From Chitinophaga sp. SYP-B3965 (GTDB taxonomy: Bacteria; Bacteroidota; Bacteroidia; Chitinophagales; Chitinophagaceae), in contig NZ_WJFD01000003.1 of the NCBI RefSeq assembly GCF_009647655.1, forward strand, positions 124,001-188,000: a DNA stretch of 64,000 nt, read 5' to 3'. The notes below the pieces were generated by a model. It searched no databases and had not been told where the DNA came from. It saw only the letters and a list, made by a program, of their open reading frames with translations. Position 1 is the first letter of the stretch. Each line of letters opens with the position of its first letter. The translations under genes and the position numbers were made by a program. Below are positions 17,927-26,534 of this stretch, in pieces.

Positions 17927-18490
17927 TTATTCTAATCGCTTCATCATGCCATTATCTACCAGATTAAACAAGTGCTGTGGTAAAAAAGTTCGCCACTTGG
18001 GTTCATCCAGCAGGTGTACATAATTGTGCAGCCGGGCATTCTCGAACTCATCCCGGGTTTGCTGGGGGGTATTCAGGATCACTATCCAGCCGCCTTCATC
18101 ACGGATATCCTCCCACCATTCCTCATAGTAGCAGTCGTCTGAGGAATAAAAATTGAGAACGTTCTCTGCTATGAATATGAATTTATAGATGCCCTGGGCG
18201 GTCATCAGGTCTATAATATCCCTTTTCAGGGTCATAACGTTATTCTCTACGGCATCATTCCATTCCCCTAACAGTTCTATGATAGCATAGTTAAACTGGT
18301 AATCCACGAACAGGATCTTCATGTAGAGGTTGGCCGCGCCAAAATCATCCCATTGGGGATGGATATAATAATTATATACGGTGTTGGAATACTCGAACTC
18401 ACTGTACTCCCGCCCATAAAAAGGGGATAGTTCATCCTCTTCGGCTGTATATAAATGCCGCCAGTTATAGAATGGTTCTATGTCCTGCAT
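17927..18490 (-). CDS. conserved-looking acidic protein of unknown function
   Basis: I do not recognise a named family. The 187-residue product has no signal peptide or membrane helix. It is acidic and very rich in Tyr, Trp and Phe (for example YEEWWEDIRDEGGW), with an alternating beta/alpha pattern suggestive of a small cytoplasmic alpha/beta domain. It sits alone between sdhCAB and the murQ operon on the same strand. Aromatic-rich proteins of this size are common orphans in Bacteroidota. Confidence 0.7.
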   Translation of the reverse strand: MQDIEPFYNWRHLYTAEEDELSPFYGREYSEFEYSNTVYNYYIHPQWDDFGAANLYMKILFVDYQFNYAIIELLGEWNDAVENNVMTLKRDIIDLMTAQGIYKFIFIAENVLNFYSSDDCYYEEWWEDIRDEGGWIVILNTPQQTRDEFENARLHNYVHLLDEPKWRTFLPQHLFNLVDNGMMKRLE

Positions 18491-18534
18491 GATCGTTCAA
18501 AAGCTGTTTATCGGAGGGCAATTTAGGGAATTTT

Positions 18535-19347
18535 TTATTGTCTGCTATCCACTGCTTTTTTTACGCTGCCGAACTCCAGCAGTAAGGTTTTAGCTGCATC
18601 GTAATCAGACAATTCCAATTCCTCCATGACCATTTTTACCCCGCGGTCCACCAGCTTTTCATTGCTCAGCTGCATGTTCACCATTTTGTTGTCCTCTACC
18701 CTGCCCAGCTGGATCATTACCGTTGTTGAGATCATGTTCAGTACCAGCTTTTGTGCCGTGCCACTTTTCATGCGGGTGCTGCCGGTTACAAATTCAGGGC
18801 CTACCACCACTTCTATAGGGAAATCTGCAAATTGAGATATCGGTGATTCCGGGTTGCAGCTGATGCTGCCGGTAATGATACCATGTTTCTGACAAGCTTC
18901 CAATGCCCCCAGTACATAAGGTGTGGTTCCACTGGCAGCAATGCCAACTACCACATCTTTATCGCTGATCGCCAGTTGCAGCAAGTCTCTCCAGCCCTGC
19001 TCCTTATCGTCTTCTGCATTCTCCACAGCTCTGCGGATAGCGGAATCCCCTCCTGCGATCAATCCAACAACCAGCCCTTGCGGCACACCATAAGTAGGTG
19101 GGCATTCTGAGGCATCCAGGATACCCAGGCGGCCACTGGTGCCGGCGCCCATATAGAACAAACGGCCTCCGGCCAGCATTTTATCTGCAATGGCGGAAGT
19201 GAGTTTAGCGATCTGTGGAATGGCTTTTTCAACGGCCAGGGGAACAGTTTTGTCTTCGCTATTAATATTGGTCAGTACTTCCTGGATGCTCATGGTTTCC
19301 AGGTGATGAAAGTTGCCTGCCTGCTCGGTTACTTTAGTAAATGCCAT
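18535..19347 (-). CDS. murQ: N-acetylmuramic acid 6-phosphate etherase
   Basis: MurQ cleaves the lactyl ether of MurNAc-6-phosphate to give GlcNAc-6-phosphate and lactate during peptidoglycan recycling. The 270-residue protein is a SIS-domain enzyme with GAGTSGRLG and ASECPPT, the family signature around the active site, and GSTRMKSGTAQK in the second half. It follows the amino-sugar kinase gene by 8 bp, so the two form an operon. Confidence 0.95.
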   Translation of the reverse strand: MAFTKVTEQAGNFHHLETMSIQEVLTNINSEDKTVPLAVEKAIPQIAKLTSAIADKMLAGGRLFYMGAGTSGRLGILDASECPPTYGVPQGLVVGLIAGGDSAIRRAVENAEDDKEQGWRDLLQLAISDKDVVVGIAASGTTPYVLGALEACQKHGIITGSISCNPESPISQFADFPIEVVVGPEFVTGSTRMKSGTAQKLVLNMISTTVMIQLGRVEDNKMVNMQLSNEKLVDRGVKMVMEELELSDYDAAKTLLLEFGSVKKAVDSRQ

Positions 19348-19355
19348 ATCTGATT

Positions 19356-20204
19356 TTATTCCTCGTGATAAACAGACAGCCCGTCCATAGGATTCTTAAG
19401 GATCCTGCCCAGCTGTAATTCGTACAACTGGCACAGTTCTTCCAGGATATCCCGGAAATGCCATGCGATGCTTCCGGTGAAATGTAAAGGGCTCGTCCAG
19501 CTTTCGCTATATTTATAAATGTGTGTGAAGAAGAATTCATTCAATCCGTCTTCCAGTATGTTCTCAATCATATAATGCCCGCGGTTCTCTGCGAGAAAAG
19601 GGGTAAATGCAGCCAGGTAACGGTTTGGCAAGGGCTGGCGGTAAACGTTTTCCAGGATATCTGCCTGGGTAACGTTGAACTTCTGATCAAAGCGGAAACG
19701 CATTTCATCATCAAAGGTCTGATACAGGTAGTATTGCACTACTTTTTTCCCCAGGAAAGTACCACTTCCTTCATCCCCCAGGATATAACCCAGGCCTGGA
19801 TTGTTTTTCACAATCTCCTTACCGTCATAATAGCAGGAATTGGAGCCGGTACCCAGGATACTGACTATTCCGCTCTTATTGCCACAAAGCGCACGGGCAG
19901 CTCCCATCAGGTCGTGATTCACTTCTACTTTGGCATGTGGCCATACCGCATGCAGGCTTTTATGTACCAGGTTCCTGTTGTGTTCTGTGCCGCAGCCCGT
20001 TCCATAAAAGAAAACGAGATCAGGTATTGTATCTCCCAGCTGTGATAACAGTTCCGCCCGTACGAGTTCCTCAATTTGCAAACCCGTGAGGAAATAAGGG
20101 CTCAGGCCCTGTGTAAAGAACGTGCGGCGTTCTTTACCGTCCATCAGGCACCATTCCGTTTTGGTTGATCCGCTATCCGCTACCAGCTTAACTTTAGAAG
20201 CCAT
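19356..20204 (-). CDS. BadF/BadG-type amino-sugar kinase (MurK/NagK-like)
   Basis: This 282-residue ASKHA-fold kinase begins with ADSGSTKTEW, the phosphate-1 loop of the BadF/N-acetylglucosamine kinase family. It continues with GTGSNSCYYDG and LGDEGSGTFLGKK, the phosphate-2 and adenosine motifs. It is directly upstream of murQ, so it probably phosphorylates MurNAc (or GlcNAc) to feed the etherase in cell-wall recycling. The choice between MurNAc and GlcNAc cannot be made from sequence alone. Confidence 0.9.
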   Translation of the reverse strand: MASKVKLVADSGSTKTEWCLMDGKERRTFFTQGLSPYFLTGLQIEELVRAELLSQLGDTIPDLVFFYGTGCGTEHNRNLVHKSLHAVWPHAKVEVNHDLMGAARALCGNKSGIVSILGTGSNSCYYDGKEIVKNNPGLGYILGDEGSGTFLGKKVVQYYLYQTFDDEMRFRFDQKFNVTQADILENVYRQPLPNRYLAAFTPFLAENRGHYMIENILEDGLNEFFFTHIYKYSESWTSPLHFTGSIAWHFRDILEELCQLYELQLGRILKNPMDGLSVYHEE

Positions 20205-20260
20205 ATCCGATCGTTTATGAAATTAAAGAATAGATGATGATGTTTTGATAATGAATGTGC

Positions 20261-20268
20261 TATTTTTG
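20261..20268 (+). promoter_or_regulatory. -7 box of the S41 protease promoter
   Basis: TATTTTTG matches TAnnTTTG. Its position rules out the upstream in-frame ATG at 20255 and supports the ATG at 20318. Confidence 0.6.
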
Positions 20269-20317
20269 TCACAAGTTAAGCAAAAGGGGTTTCCCTGTCA
20301 ACGATTTAAAAATTCAT

Positions 20318-21922
20318 ATGTCGGACAATAGAAAGTTAAAAGTGTTCCTGCCGTTGTTATTTGCCCTGGTGTTAGCGCTGGGCATGTATCTGGGGCATAA
20401 GATGCCGGCCGCGCGTAACAGCGATTCCGCTATCTTTTTCTCCAATAAACGGGGATCATTGCAGGAGGTAATGGATCTTTTGAAATATAAATATGTGGAC
20501 ACGCTGGACCTTGGTGATGCGCAGGAAGAAGCCATTGAAGGATTACTCAGCCACCTGGACCCCCACTCTATTTATATTCCGCCGGCTAAAGTACAGGAAG
20601 TGAATGAGGACCTGGATGGTAATTTTGAAGGAATAGGTGTTGAATTCAACATTATCCGTGATACAGTGAACATCATGAACGTTATCGCCGGCGGCCCGTC
20701 TGATGTGGCTGGCGTACTTACCGGGGATAAGATCCTGGTAGTGAACGATACCGTTTCCGTAGCCGGTAAAAATATCACCAACGATAAGATCAGGAAATTA
20801 CTGCGCGGGCCACGTGGCTCTGCCGTGAAAGCTACTATGTTACGTGGGGATAAGAAAGTGGATGTGATCATTAAAAGAGGGGTGATCCCTCTGTATAGTG
20901 TGGATGCTGCTTATATGACGGCTCCCGGTACCGGCTATATCAAGATAAATAAATTCTCTGCTACTACTTATACGGAGTTTGTTCAGGCGGTGCGTAAATT
21001 ACAAAAGGAAGGCATGGAAAAGCTGATCATAGACCTTCGCCAGAATGGTGGTGGATTACTGGATGCAGCTACCCGTATAGCAGATGAACTGCTGGACGGT
21101 GATAAACTGATCGTTTACACCCAGGGCAAAAGCTCTCCCCGGCAGGATTACAAATGCAACAAACCGGGTTTATTTGAGAAAGGTGCACTTACCATCCTCG
21201 TGGATGAAGGTTCTGCTTCTGCCAGTGAAGTTTTATCCGGTGCTATCCAGGATTGGGATCGCGGAGAGATCATCGGACGCCGCACTTTTGGTAAAGGCCT
21301 GGTGCAGGAACCTTTCGACCTCAGTAATGGCGGCACTTTGCGCCTTACCATTGCACGTTACTATCTTCCTTCCGGCAGAAGTATCCAGAAAAGTTATCAG
21401 AACGGCCGTGAGGCTTATGAGGAAGATATCACCAACCGTTTCAATCATGGTGAGTTCCTGAACCGTGATAGCATCCGTCCTGTAGATACCATTAAATACA
21501 CTACCAAAGGTGGTAAAACGGTTTATGCCGGCGGCGGGATCATGCCGGATGTATTCCTTCCTTTTGATACCACACGGTATTCTCCTTTACTAACGGAACT
21601 GTACACACGTAATATCTTTGGTGATTTTATCTATGAATATTATACCGCCAATGCGGCATCCTTTAAGCAATATAAAGATGCAGCGGCTTTCAATCGTCAA
21701 TTCCAGGTGGATAATGGTTTGCTCAATGCATTCAAGACACATGCGGAACGTGCGAAAGTGAGTACGGCCCAGATGAATGCGAAGGATGAAGCGGAGATCC
21801 GGATAAGGATCAAGGCTTTGCTGGCAAGGCAGTTGTGGCGGAGTGAGGGGCTTTATATGGTAAGTAATGCAAGTGATCCGGTGATATTGAGGGCTATTGA
21901 AGAAGTAAAGAACTTGAAATAA
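20318..21922 (+). CDS. S41 family C-terminal processing peptidase
   Basis: The 534-residue protease starts MSDNRKLKVFLPLLFALVL, a signal anchor, so it acts in the periplasm. A PDZ domain follows (about residues 75-170) and then the protease domain. The serine nucleophile lies in DEGSASASE and the general-base lysine in GRRTFGKGL, a Ser/Lys dyad as in CtpA/Prc. The C-terminal helical region is long, as in Bacteroidota CtpA. An in-frame ATG at 20255 lies upstream of the likely promoter and is not the start. Confidence 0.93.
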   Translation: MSDNRKLKVFLPLLFALVLALGMYLGHKMPAARNSDSAIFFSNKRGSLQEVMDLLKYKYVDTLDLGDAQEEAIEGLLSHLDPHSIYIPPAKVQEVNEDLDGNFEGIGVEFNIIRDTVNIMNVIAGGPSDVAGVLTGDKILVVNDTVSVAGKNITNDKIRKLLRGPRGSAVKATMLRGDKKVDVIIKRGVIPLYSVDAAYMTAPGTGYIKINKFSATTYTEFVQAVRKLQKEGMEKLIIDLRQNGGGLLDAATRIADELLDGDKLIVYTQGKSSPRQDYKCNKPGLFEKGALTILVDEGSASASEVLSGAIQDWDRGEIIGRRTFGKGLVQEPFDLSNGGTLRLTIARYYLPSGRSIQKSYQNGREAYEEDITNRFNHGEFLNRDSIRPVDTIKYTTKGGKTVYAGGGIMPDVFLPFDTTRYSPLLTELYTRNIFGDFIYEYYTANAASFKQYKDAAAFNRQFQVDNGLLNAFKTHAERAKVSTAQMNAKDEAEIRIRIKALLARQLWRSEGLYMVSNASDPVILRAIEEVKNLK

Positions 21923-21930
21923 ATGAAAAG

Positions 21931-21960
21931 GGGTGTATCGTGAGATGCGCCCTTTTTTTT
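21931..21960 (+). terminator. Rho-independent terminator
   Basis: A 9-bp stem with two G-T pairs (21931-21939 with 21944-21952) and a 4-nt loop are followed by T8. It ends the S41 gene. The bases from 21961 to 22124 are T-rich, contain two copies of a TTTTTATTTTTTG stretch, and hold no gene that I see. Confidence 0.85.
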
Positions 21961-22124
21961 GTGCTGAGGGTTTGCCGCGCAGCAAAGGGCGGAGGTTTTT
22001 TTATTTTTTGGGAAAGGAGTTTTTATTTTTTGAAGAGGGTGGCTTTTGATGCTGTGATGGGTGGCTTCGGTTGCCGGGCGGAGTTTTTTATGATGTTTTT
22101 TTTCGAGTACAAAAAAAACAACCC

Positions 22125-22691
22125 TTATCGTTCCCTGCGCAACCGGGCCTTGTCTTCTTCAAATTCATGTTTCCTGTCGCGCAGTTCCTGCTCGAGTCCT
22201 CTCCTCGCTACCTTTTGTTCCTTCTTTGTTTTATATGTTCCCTGCTCGTATTCTTTCGTTCTTTGGATGACATCCTTGTCGTACTCCTTCTTCAATTCGA
22301 CCAAGCCTGTTTCATATTCCATATCCTCCTGCAGGCCATCCATCTTCTTACTCAGCACATTCATTTTCTTCTCCATATCGGATACGGTAGCGGGATCTTT
22401 GATCACATTCTTCACCACTTCCATCATATCCAGCAGCACCGTTTTAAACTGTTTTTGCAGCGATTCTGAAATGCCGGTACCGGAGAAGGAGATCTGGCCG
22501 GGATCGAATTTATGGAAAGCCTGGAGCATACTATCCCTGCGGGGCTGGGAAAGCAACGCCAAACCATTGAGATCAGTGCCCGGGAATTGAAATTTGAATT
22601 CTTTATCAGGATGAGCAGGAGGTGTTTCTTGTGCCGTCGTAAATGACTGGAAACCACCCAGTAGTAAAAAGGTAATCAGGAGCTTTTTCAT
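22125..22691 (-). CDS. secreted helical protein of unknown function
   Basis: I do not recognise the family. The start is placed at the ATG 22689-22691 because MKKLLITFLLLGGFQSFTTAQ is a good signal peptide. Further upstream codons in the same frame would precede it with non-signal sequence and cross a terminator. The mature part of about 167 residues is charged and mostly helical. The last 80 residues (MEKKMNVLSKKMDGLQEDME onward) look like a coiled coil with alternating Lys/Arg and Glu. It may be a periplasmic chaperone-like or scaffold protein, but that is a guess. Confidence 0.7.
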   Translation of the reverse strand: MKKLLITFLLLGGFQSFTTAQETPPAHPDKEFKFQFPGTDLNGLALLSQPRRDSMLQAFHKFDPGQISFSGTGISESLQKQFKTVLLDMMEVVKNVIKDPATVSDMEKKMNVLSKKMDGLQEDMEYETGLVELKKEYDKDVIQRTKEYEQGTYKTKKEQKVARRGLEQELRDRKHEFEEDKARLRRER

Positions 22692-22731
22692 GCCAGCGGT
22701 TAAATTTGCTCCCATAAAACAATAGCTATGC

Positions 22732-22765
22732 CAAAAAAAAATCCTCCTGGTTTGCACCAGGAGGA
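22732..22765 (-). terminator. terminator of the small lipoprotein gene
   Basis: A 9-bp stem (22742-22750 with 22757-22765) and 6-nt loop are followed on the minus strand by a run of nine or more T. It lies 25 bp after the small lipoprotein gene. Confidence 0.88.
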
Positions 22766-22789
22766 CCATATACTTTCTGTAAGCTTAGC

Positions 22790-23005
22790 TTAGTGCTTGT
22801 GAGCGCTATCAGCAGCCGGAGCTACTGCAGCAGAATCAACTGCAATAGCAGAAGAATCAGCAGTAACGATAGAATCAGCAACAGGAGCTGCGTTCAGAGC
22901 TGCAGAATCAGCAGATACTGTAGTTGAATCAGTAGATGGAGTTGAAGCATTGTTACAAGCAACAAACATACCGGTAGCGATAGCTAATACGAATAATTTT
23001 TTCAT
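22790..23005 (-). CDS. small Ala/Ser/Asp-rich lipoprotein
   Basis: The 71-residue product has a lipoprotein signal, MKKLFVLAIATGMFVAC. The mature part of about 55 residues is low-complexity Ala, Ser, Asp, Thr and Val with the recurring element ADS, and ends in HKH. Such short acidic disordered lipoproteins are frequent in Bacteroidota and have no known function. Its promoter is a near-perfect consensus and it has its own strong terminator, so it is probably highly expressed as a single gene. Confidence 0.75.
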   Translation of the reverse strand: MKKLFVLAIATGMFVACNNASTPSTDSTTVSADSAALNAAPVADSIVTADSSAIAVDSAAVAPAADSAHKH

Positions 23006-23030
23006 GTTGATTTTATGTTTTAAATCGCCG

Positions 23031-23060
23031 CAAAGTTATGCAAATTTCTTATTATACAAA
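23031..23060 (-). promoter_or_regulatory. promoter of the small lipoprotein gene
   Basis: Minus-strand TTTG (23060-23057), an 18-base spacer and TAACTTTG (23038-23031) match the Bacteroidota consensus in every defined position. The leader is about 20-25 nt. Confidence 0.8.
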
Positions 23061-23087
23061 ATATAATTTTATATAATATGCGCTGAA

Positions 23088-24407
23088 CTACTTCTTTCTA
23101 AAGAAGATTTTCAGTGGAACCCCCTGAAAATTAAAGTTTTCGCGCAGTTTATTCTCCAGATAGTTCCTGTAGGGCGTTTTTATATCGTCCGGCAGGTTAG
23201 CGAAGAATGCAAATGCAGGTGTGTAGGTCGGCAATTGCGTTACATATTTGATCTTGATAGGTGTACCCCTCACAACTGGTGGTTTGAATGCGTCAATAGC
23301 TTTCAGCATCACTTCGTTGAGTTTAGAGGTCTGGATCTTGCGGCTCCGGTTGTCATATACTTCCAGGGCCACTTCTATGGCTTTGAAAATACGTTGTTTC
23401 TCCGGTACGGAAGTGAAAACGATGGGCACATCACTAAAGGGTGCGATGCGTTCTTTCAGTTCCTTTTCGTAATCACGGGCGGAATTCGTGCCTTTATCTG
23501 CCACCAGATCCCATTTATTTACCAGGATCACCAGGCCTTTCCCTTTACGGGCGGCGAGACTGAAGATACTGATATCCTGTGCGGTGATGCCTTTTTCAGC
23601 ATCCAGCAACAGCATACAGATATCTGCTTCATCGAGGGCCCTGATTGCACGGATCACGGAATAGAATTCAAGATCTTCGTGCACTTTATTCTTACGACGG
23701 ATACCAGCGGTATCTATCAGTATAAATTCTTTCTGGAAGAGGTTATACCTGGTGTGAATGGTATCGCGGGTAGTACCGGCAATATCAGAAACAATGTTCC
23801 GTTCCTCTCCTACCAATGCATTCAGCAGGGATGATTTACCAACATTCGGCTGACCGATGATAGCGATCTTAGGAATCCCACTGTCCGGGCCCTGGGCCTG
23901 TTCATCGTCTTCCTTGATCAGGTCAGTTACTGCATCCAATAATTCACCGGTGCCGCTTCCGCTCATGGAAGAGAGGAAATGTAAGTGTTCAAAGCCCATA
24001 CCATAGAACTCTGCTGCTTCCAGCTGGCGTTCATGGTTATCTACTTTATTCACTACCAGGAAAACAGGTTTATTGGAACGGCGCAGCAGATCTGCCACAT
24101 CAGCATCCAGGTCTGTGATACCAGTGGTAACGTCACACATGAAGATCACCAGGTTGGATTCTTCCATGGCAATCTTTACCTGCTTGCGGATCTCGCGTTC
24201 GAATATATCTTCGCTTTTGGCAACAAAACCGCCAGTGTCGATCACGTTGAAGGTTTTGCCATTCCATTCAGCAATTCCGTACTGCCGGTCGCGGGTTACA
24301 CCACTGGAATCATCTACGATGGCCTTCCGTTGCTCCAGCAAGCGGTTAAACAAAGTTGATTTTCCTACGTTTGGGCGGCCCACAATTGCTACTGTAAAAC
24401 CAGGCAT
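23088..24407 (-). CDS. der: ribosome biogenesis GTPase Der (EngA)
   Basis: Der has tandem GTPase domains and acts in 50S subunit assembly. The 439-residue protein shows G1 motifs GRPNVGKST (near residue 9) and GQPNVGKSS (near 183), G3 motifs DTGG and DTAG, and G4 motifs NKVD and NKWD. A C-terminal KH-like domain follows (FANLPDDIKTPYRNYLEN). It lies 21 bp after era on the same strand, so the two ribosome-assembly GTPases are likely co-transcribed. Confidence 0.97.
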   Translation of the reverse strand: MPGFTVAIVGRPNVGKSTLFNRLLEQRKAIVDDSSGVTRDRQYGIAEWNGKTFNVIDTGGFVAKSEDIFEREIRKQVKIAMEESNLVIFMCDVTTGITDLDADVADLLRRSNKPVFLVVNKVDNHERQLEAAEFYGMGFEHLHFLSSMSGSGTGELLDAVTDLIKEDDEQAQGPDSGIPKIAIIGQPNVGKSSLLNALVGEERNIVSDIAGTTRDTIHTRYNLFQKEFILIDTAGIRRKNKVHEDLEFYSVIRAIRALDEADICMLLLDAEKGITAQDISIFSLAARKGKGLVILVNKWDLVADKGTNSARDYEKELKERIAPFSDVPIVFTSVPEKQRIFKAIEVALEVYDNRSRKIQTSKLNEVMLKAIDAFKPPVVRGTPIKIKYVTQLPTYTPAFAFFANLPDDIKTPYRNYLENKLRENFNFQGVPLKIFFRKK

Positions 24408-24428
24408 ATTAGATTATTTAAATTGTCC

Positions 24429-25301
24429 TTAAATCAATCCGTATTCTTTCAGATACAGATCGTTGTCGCGCCATTTGGGACGCACCTTCACATGTAATTC
24501 CAGGAACACTTTACGATCCAGGAACTTTTCTATATCTATCCTTGCCTGGGAGCCTATTTCTTTGATAGACTTCCCTTTTTCGCCAAGGATAATACCCTTT
24601 TGTGTTTCGCGGGTAACGATGATCTCTGCGGAGATCTTGGTCAGTGTGTTCTTTTCTTCGAACTGTGTAACCAACACCGCCGTATGATACGGTATCTCTT
24701 CTTCGAAGAGTAAAAATATCTTTTCACGGATGATCTCTCCCACGAAGAAGCGGGTAGAACGATCTGTGAGTGTGTCTTCCGGGTAAAAAGGTTCGCTTTC
24801 AGGGAGGAATTCAATGATCTGTTTTAACAGTACATCGAGTCCTTTTTTCTGTAAAGCGGAAATGGTGATCACTGCTTTGGCTTTGCCCCATGTTTTGCAA
24901 CGTTCTACCAATGCTTCCAGGGGTTCTTTTTCCAGCACATCCATTTTATTGATCACCAGTACGCAGGTGGCTTTCAGCTTGAGGGAATCAAACATGGCCA
25001 GGCATTCTTCCACATTATCTTTTGCTTCCATCATCAGCAGGGCAACATCTGCATCTTCCAGTGCAGAGCGTACGGCGCCCATCATCTTCTCATGCATTTT
25101 GTACTTGGGATCAATGATACCGGGGGTATCGGAGAACACGATCTGGTAGCCTGGTTCCGTAACGATGGCCATGATCCTGTGCCTGGTGGTTTGCACCTTC
25201 GGGGTAACAATAGCCAGCTTTTCGCCCAACAGTGCGTTGAGCAAGGTACTTTTTCCGGCATTAGGCTTACCGAAGATGTTTACAAATCCAGCACGATGCA
25301 T
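24429..25301 (-). CDS. era: GTPase Era
   Basis: Era binds the 3' end of 16S rRNA and helps 30S assembly. The 290-residue protein has G1 GKPNAGKST, switch I QTTRHR, G3 DTPG and G4 NKMD. The C-terminal KH domain contains GKSIKEIGSQARIDIEKFL. It is followed by der. A promoter is not obvious in the short region before it. Confidence 0.97.
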   Translation of the reverse strand: MHRAGFVNIFGKPNAGKSTLLNALLGEKLAIVTPKVQTTRHRIMAIVTEPGYQIVFSDTPGIIDPKYKMHEKMMGAVRSALEDADVALLMMEAKDNVEECLAMFDSLKLKATCVLVINKMDVLEKEPLEALVERCKTWGKAKAVITISALQKKGLDVLLKQIIEFLPESEPFYPEDTLTDRSTRFFVGEIIREKIFLLFEEEIPYHTAVLVTQFEEKNTLTKISAEIIVTRETQKGIILGEKGKSIKEIGSQARIDIEKFLDRKVFLELHVKVRPKWRDNDLYLKEYGLI

Positions 25302-25393
25302 ACGTTTCTATTTTTACGCGTGAACTGAAGAAAGTCAAAAAATGATGAGAAGCTTTAGCGACCTTTTTCAGGGTACGAGTGCAATTTAGTACA

Positions 25394-25424
25394 AATAAAA
25401 AAAGCCGAATTGCTTCGGCTTTTT
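25394..25424 (-). terminator. terminator downstream of the initiator tRNA
   Basis: A 10-bp stem (25400-25409 with 25414-25423) and TTGC loop are followed on the minus strand by a T7 run and ATTTG. It lies about 105 bp after the tRNA. Nothing else is visible in 25425-25528. Confidence 0.85.
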
Positions 25425-25528
25425 AACTTTTTTTTGAAGTTTGGAGACTGTGATCTCTTTTACCTTTTCAGTAAGAATTAAAACTTTTTTCGCCGTTGGC
25501 GTTTTAAGCCTTCCTCTTTACTTTTCTG

Positions 25529-25600
<72 letters not shown>

Positions 25601-25609
25601 ATGTGGGTG

Positions 25610-25640
25610 CAAAGGTAATAGAATTTTAATACTCACCAAA
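25610..25640 (-). promoter_or_regulatory. promoter of the initiator tRNA gene
   Basis: Minus-strand TTTG (25640-25637), a 19-base spacer and TACCTTTG (25617-25610) match the consensus. Transcription would start about 5 bases before the mature 5' end. The stretch 25641-25780 upstream holds nothing else that I recognise. Confidence 0.75.
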
Positions 25641-25780
25641 TCTTTTTTCATTCCTTTGTGAAAAAAATTCAGTTGTGTCCGCGAAGAGGCTTGCCTGTCG
25701 GGCGTTACAAAGGAGAGCTTTTTAGGCACAGCAAAATATGTGTGATAATTATACTATGAAAATCACAGCCGGGATCTGCC

Positions 25781-26161
25781 TTAAAATGGCAGATCATCCG
25801 CCGGAATTGCCACTTCCGGCTCCGGGGTTTTGCCATCATTTGTTCTGTACCCGCTCATCAATAACTTCAGGTCTGTGACCTTTAGTTTCAGGACGGCAGA
25901 TACCCCTCCGGCATTGTTGTTATAGGTGTCCACAACAGGAACACCCTCCACGAATACATAAGTACCCTGGATCAGGTAAGGCCCCACAGCATTGGGGTAC
26001 CACATGGCGCAATCTACCCAAACGGTCCGTTCAACTGATGCCCCCTGGACATTCTTGTACCTTTCGTTGTGAGCAACGCTAAAATTCAGGACTTGCTTTC
26101 CGTTCACCTCGTTCTGTACAGCGTTTTTGCCAAGGTGACCGATGATTTGAAGTTTGATCAT
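25781..26161 (-). CDS. ssb: single-stranded DNA-binding protein
   Basis: The 126-residue protein is one OB-fold domain starting MIKLQIIGHLGKNA and including NFSVAHNERY and WVDCAMW. It has a short acidic tail ending DDLPF, the tip that recruits SSB-binding enzymes. I placed the start at the ATG 26159-26161, since the frame extends 45 codons upstream with non-family hydrophobic sequence. It is shorter than a typical chromosomal SSB because the disordered linker is brief. It may be a second paralogue. Confidence 0.88.
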   Translation of the reverse strand: MIKLQIIGHLGKNAVQNEVNGKQVLNFSVAHNERYKNVQGASVERTVWVDCAMWYPNAVGPYLIQGTYVFVEGVPVVDTYNNNAGGVSAVLKLKVTDLKLLMSGYRTNDGKTPEPEVAIPADDLPF

Positions 26162-26287
26162 TTGATAAATGATTGTTTCGGTTAACAAAAATTGTTTCTC
26201 AAAATGATCTCTGCTGAAAAAAAGTGGGGAGTAATATTCCTGGATTAACAGAATGAAGATAATGGAAAAAGTAATTCTGAAAAAAAA
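26162..26287. other. intergenic region without visible gene
   Basis: Together with 26288-26534 this forms a 373-bp gap between ssb and the TonB-dependent receptor gene. The first 126 bases are AT-rich and show no gene. The rest holds a promoter and the TPP riboswitch listed separately. Confidence 0.6.
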
Positions 26288-26321
26288 TTTGTGCATAATT
26301 CCTGCTGTGTATCTACCTTTG
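26288..26321 (+). promoter_or_regulatory. promoter of the riboswitch-controlled receptor gene
   Basis: TTTG (26288-26291), a 22-base spacer and TACCTTTG (26314-26321) precede the TPP riboswitch by about 30 bases. Confidence 0.65.
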
Positions 26322-26351
26322 CACCAGAAACCGATAAGCCCGGCTTATTCT

Positions 26352-26427
26352 TTTCACCTCGGGGTGCCTTACTATCAGGCTGAGATCACACCCGTTGAAC
26401 CTGACCAGGTAATGCTGTTTAGGAAAG
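26352..26427 (+). promoter_or_regulatory. TPP (thiamine pyrophosphate) riboswitch
   Basis: The THI-box core is plain: TCGGGGTGCC (26359-26368), GGCTGAGATCACACCC (26378-26393), and GAACCTGACCAGGTAATG (26397-26414). These form the pyrimidine-sensing and pyrophosphate-sensing arms of the TPP aptamer. A hairpin AGGTAAG/CTTACCT (26426-26432 with 26442-26448), followed by GTTTT, overlaps the 3' edge and may be the expression platform, although its T run is short. It controls the TonB-dependent receptor gene 90 bp downstream. Confidence 0.95.
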
Positions 26428-26534
26428 GTAAGTGACGTTTCCTTACCTGTTTTACGATAGTTTGACCATTGCAGCACACTGTGCCGCTATGGCTATGCAT
26501 CATTTTGAAAAATTTTGAATAAACAGGATCTACG

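Noticed and set aside
20255..20317. Upstream in-frame ATG for the S41 protease
   Set aside because: It precedes the likely -7 box at 20261-20268, and the added residues do not form a signal peptide.
21961..22124. T-rich stretch with two TTTTTATTTTTTG copies considered as a regulatory or mobile repeat
   Set aside because: Low complexity and very short. It follows a terminator and shows no further structure.
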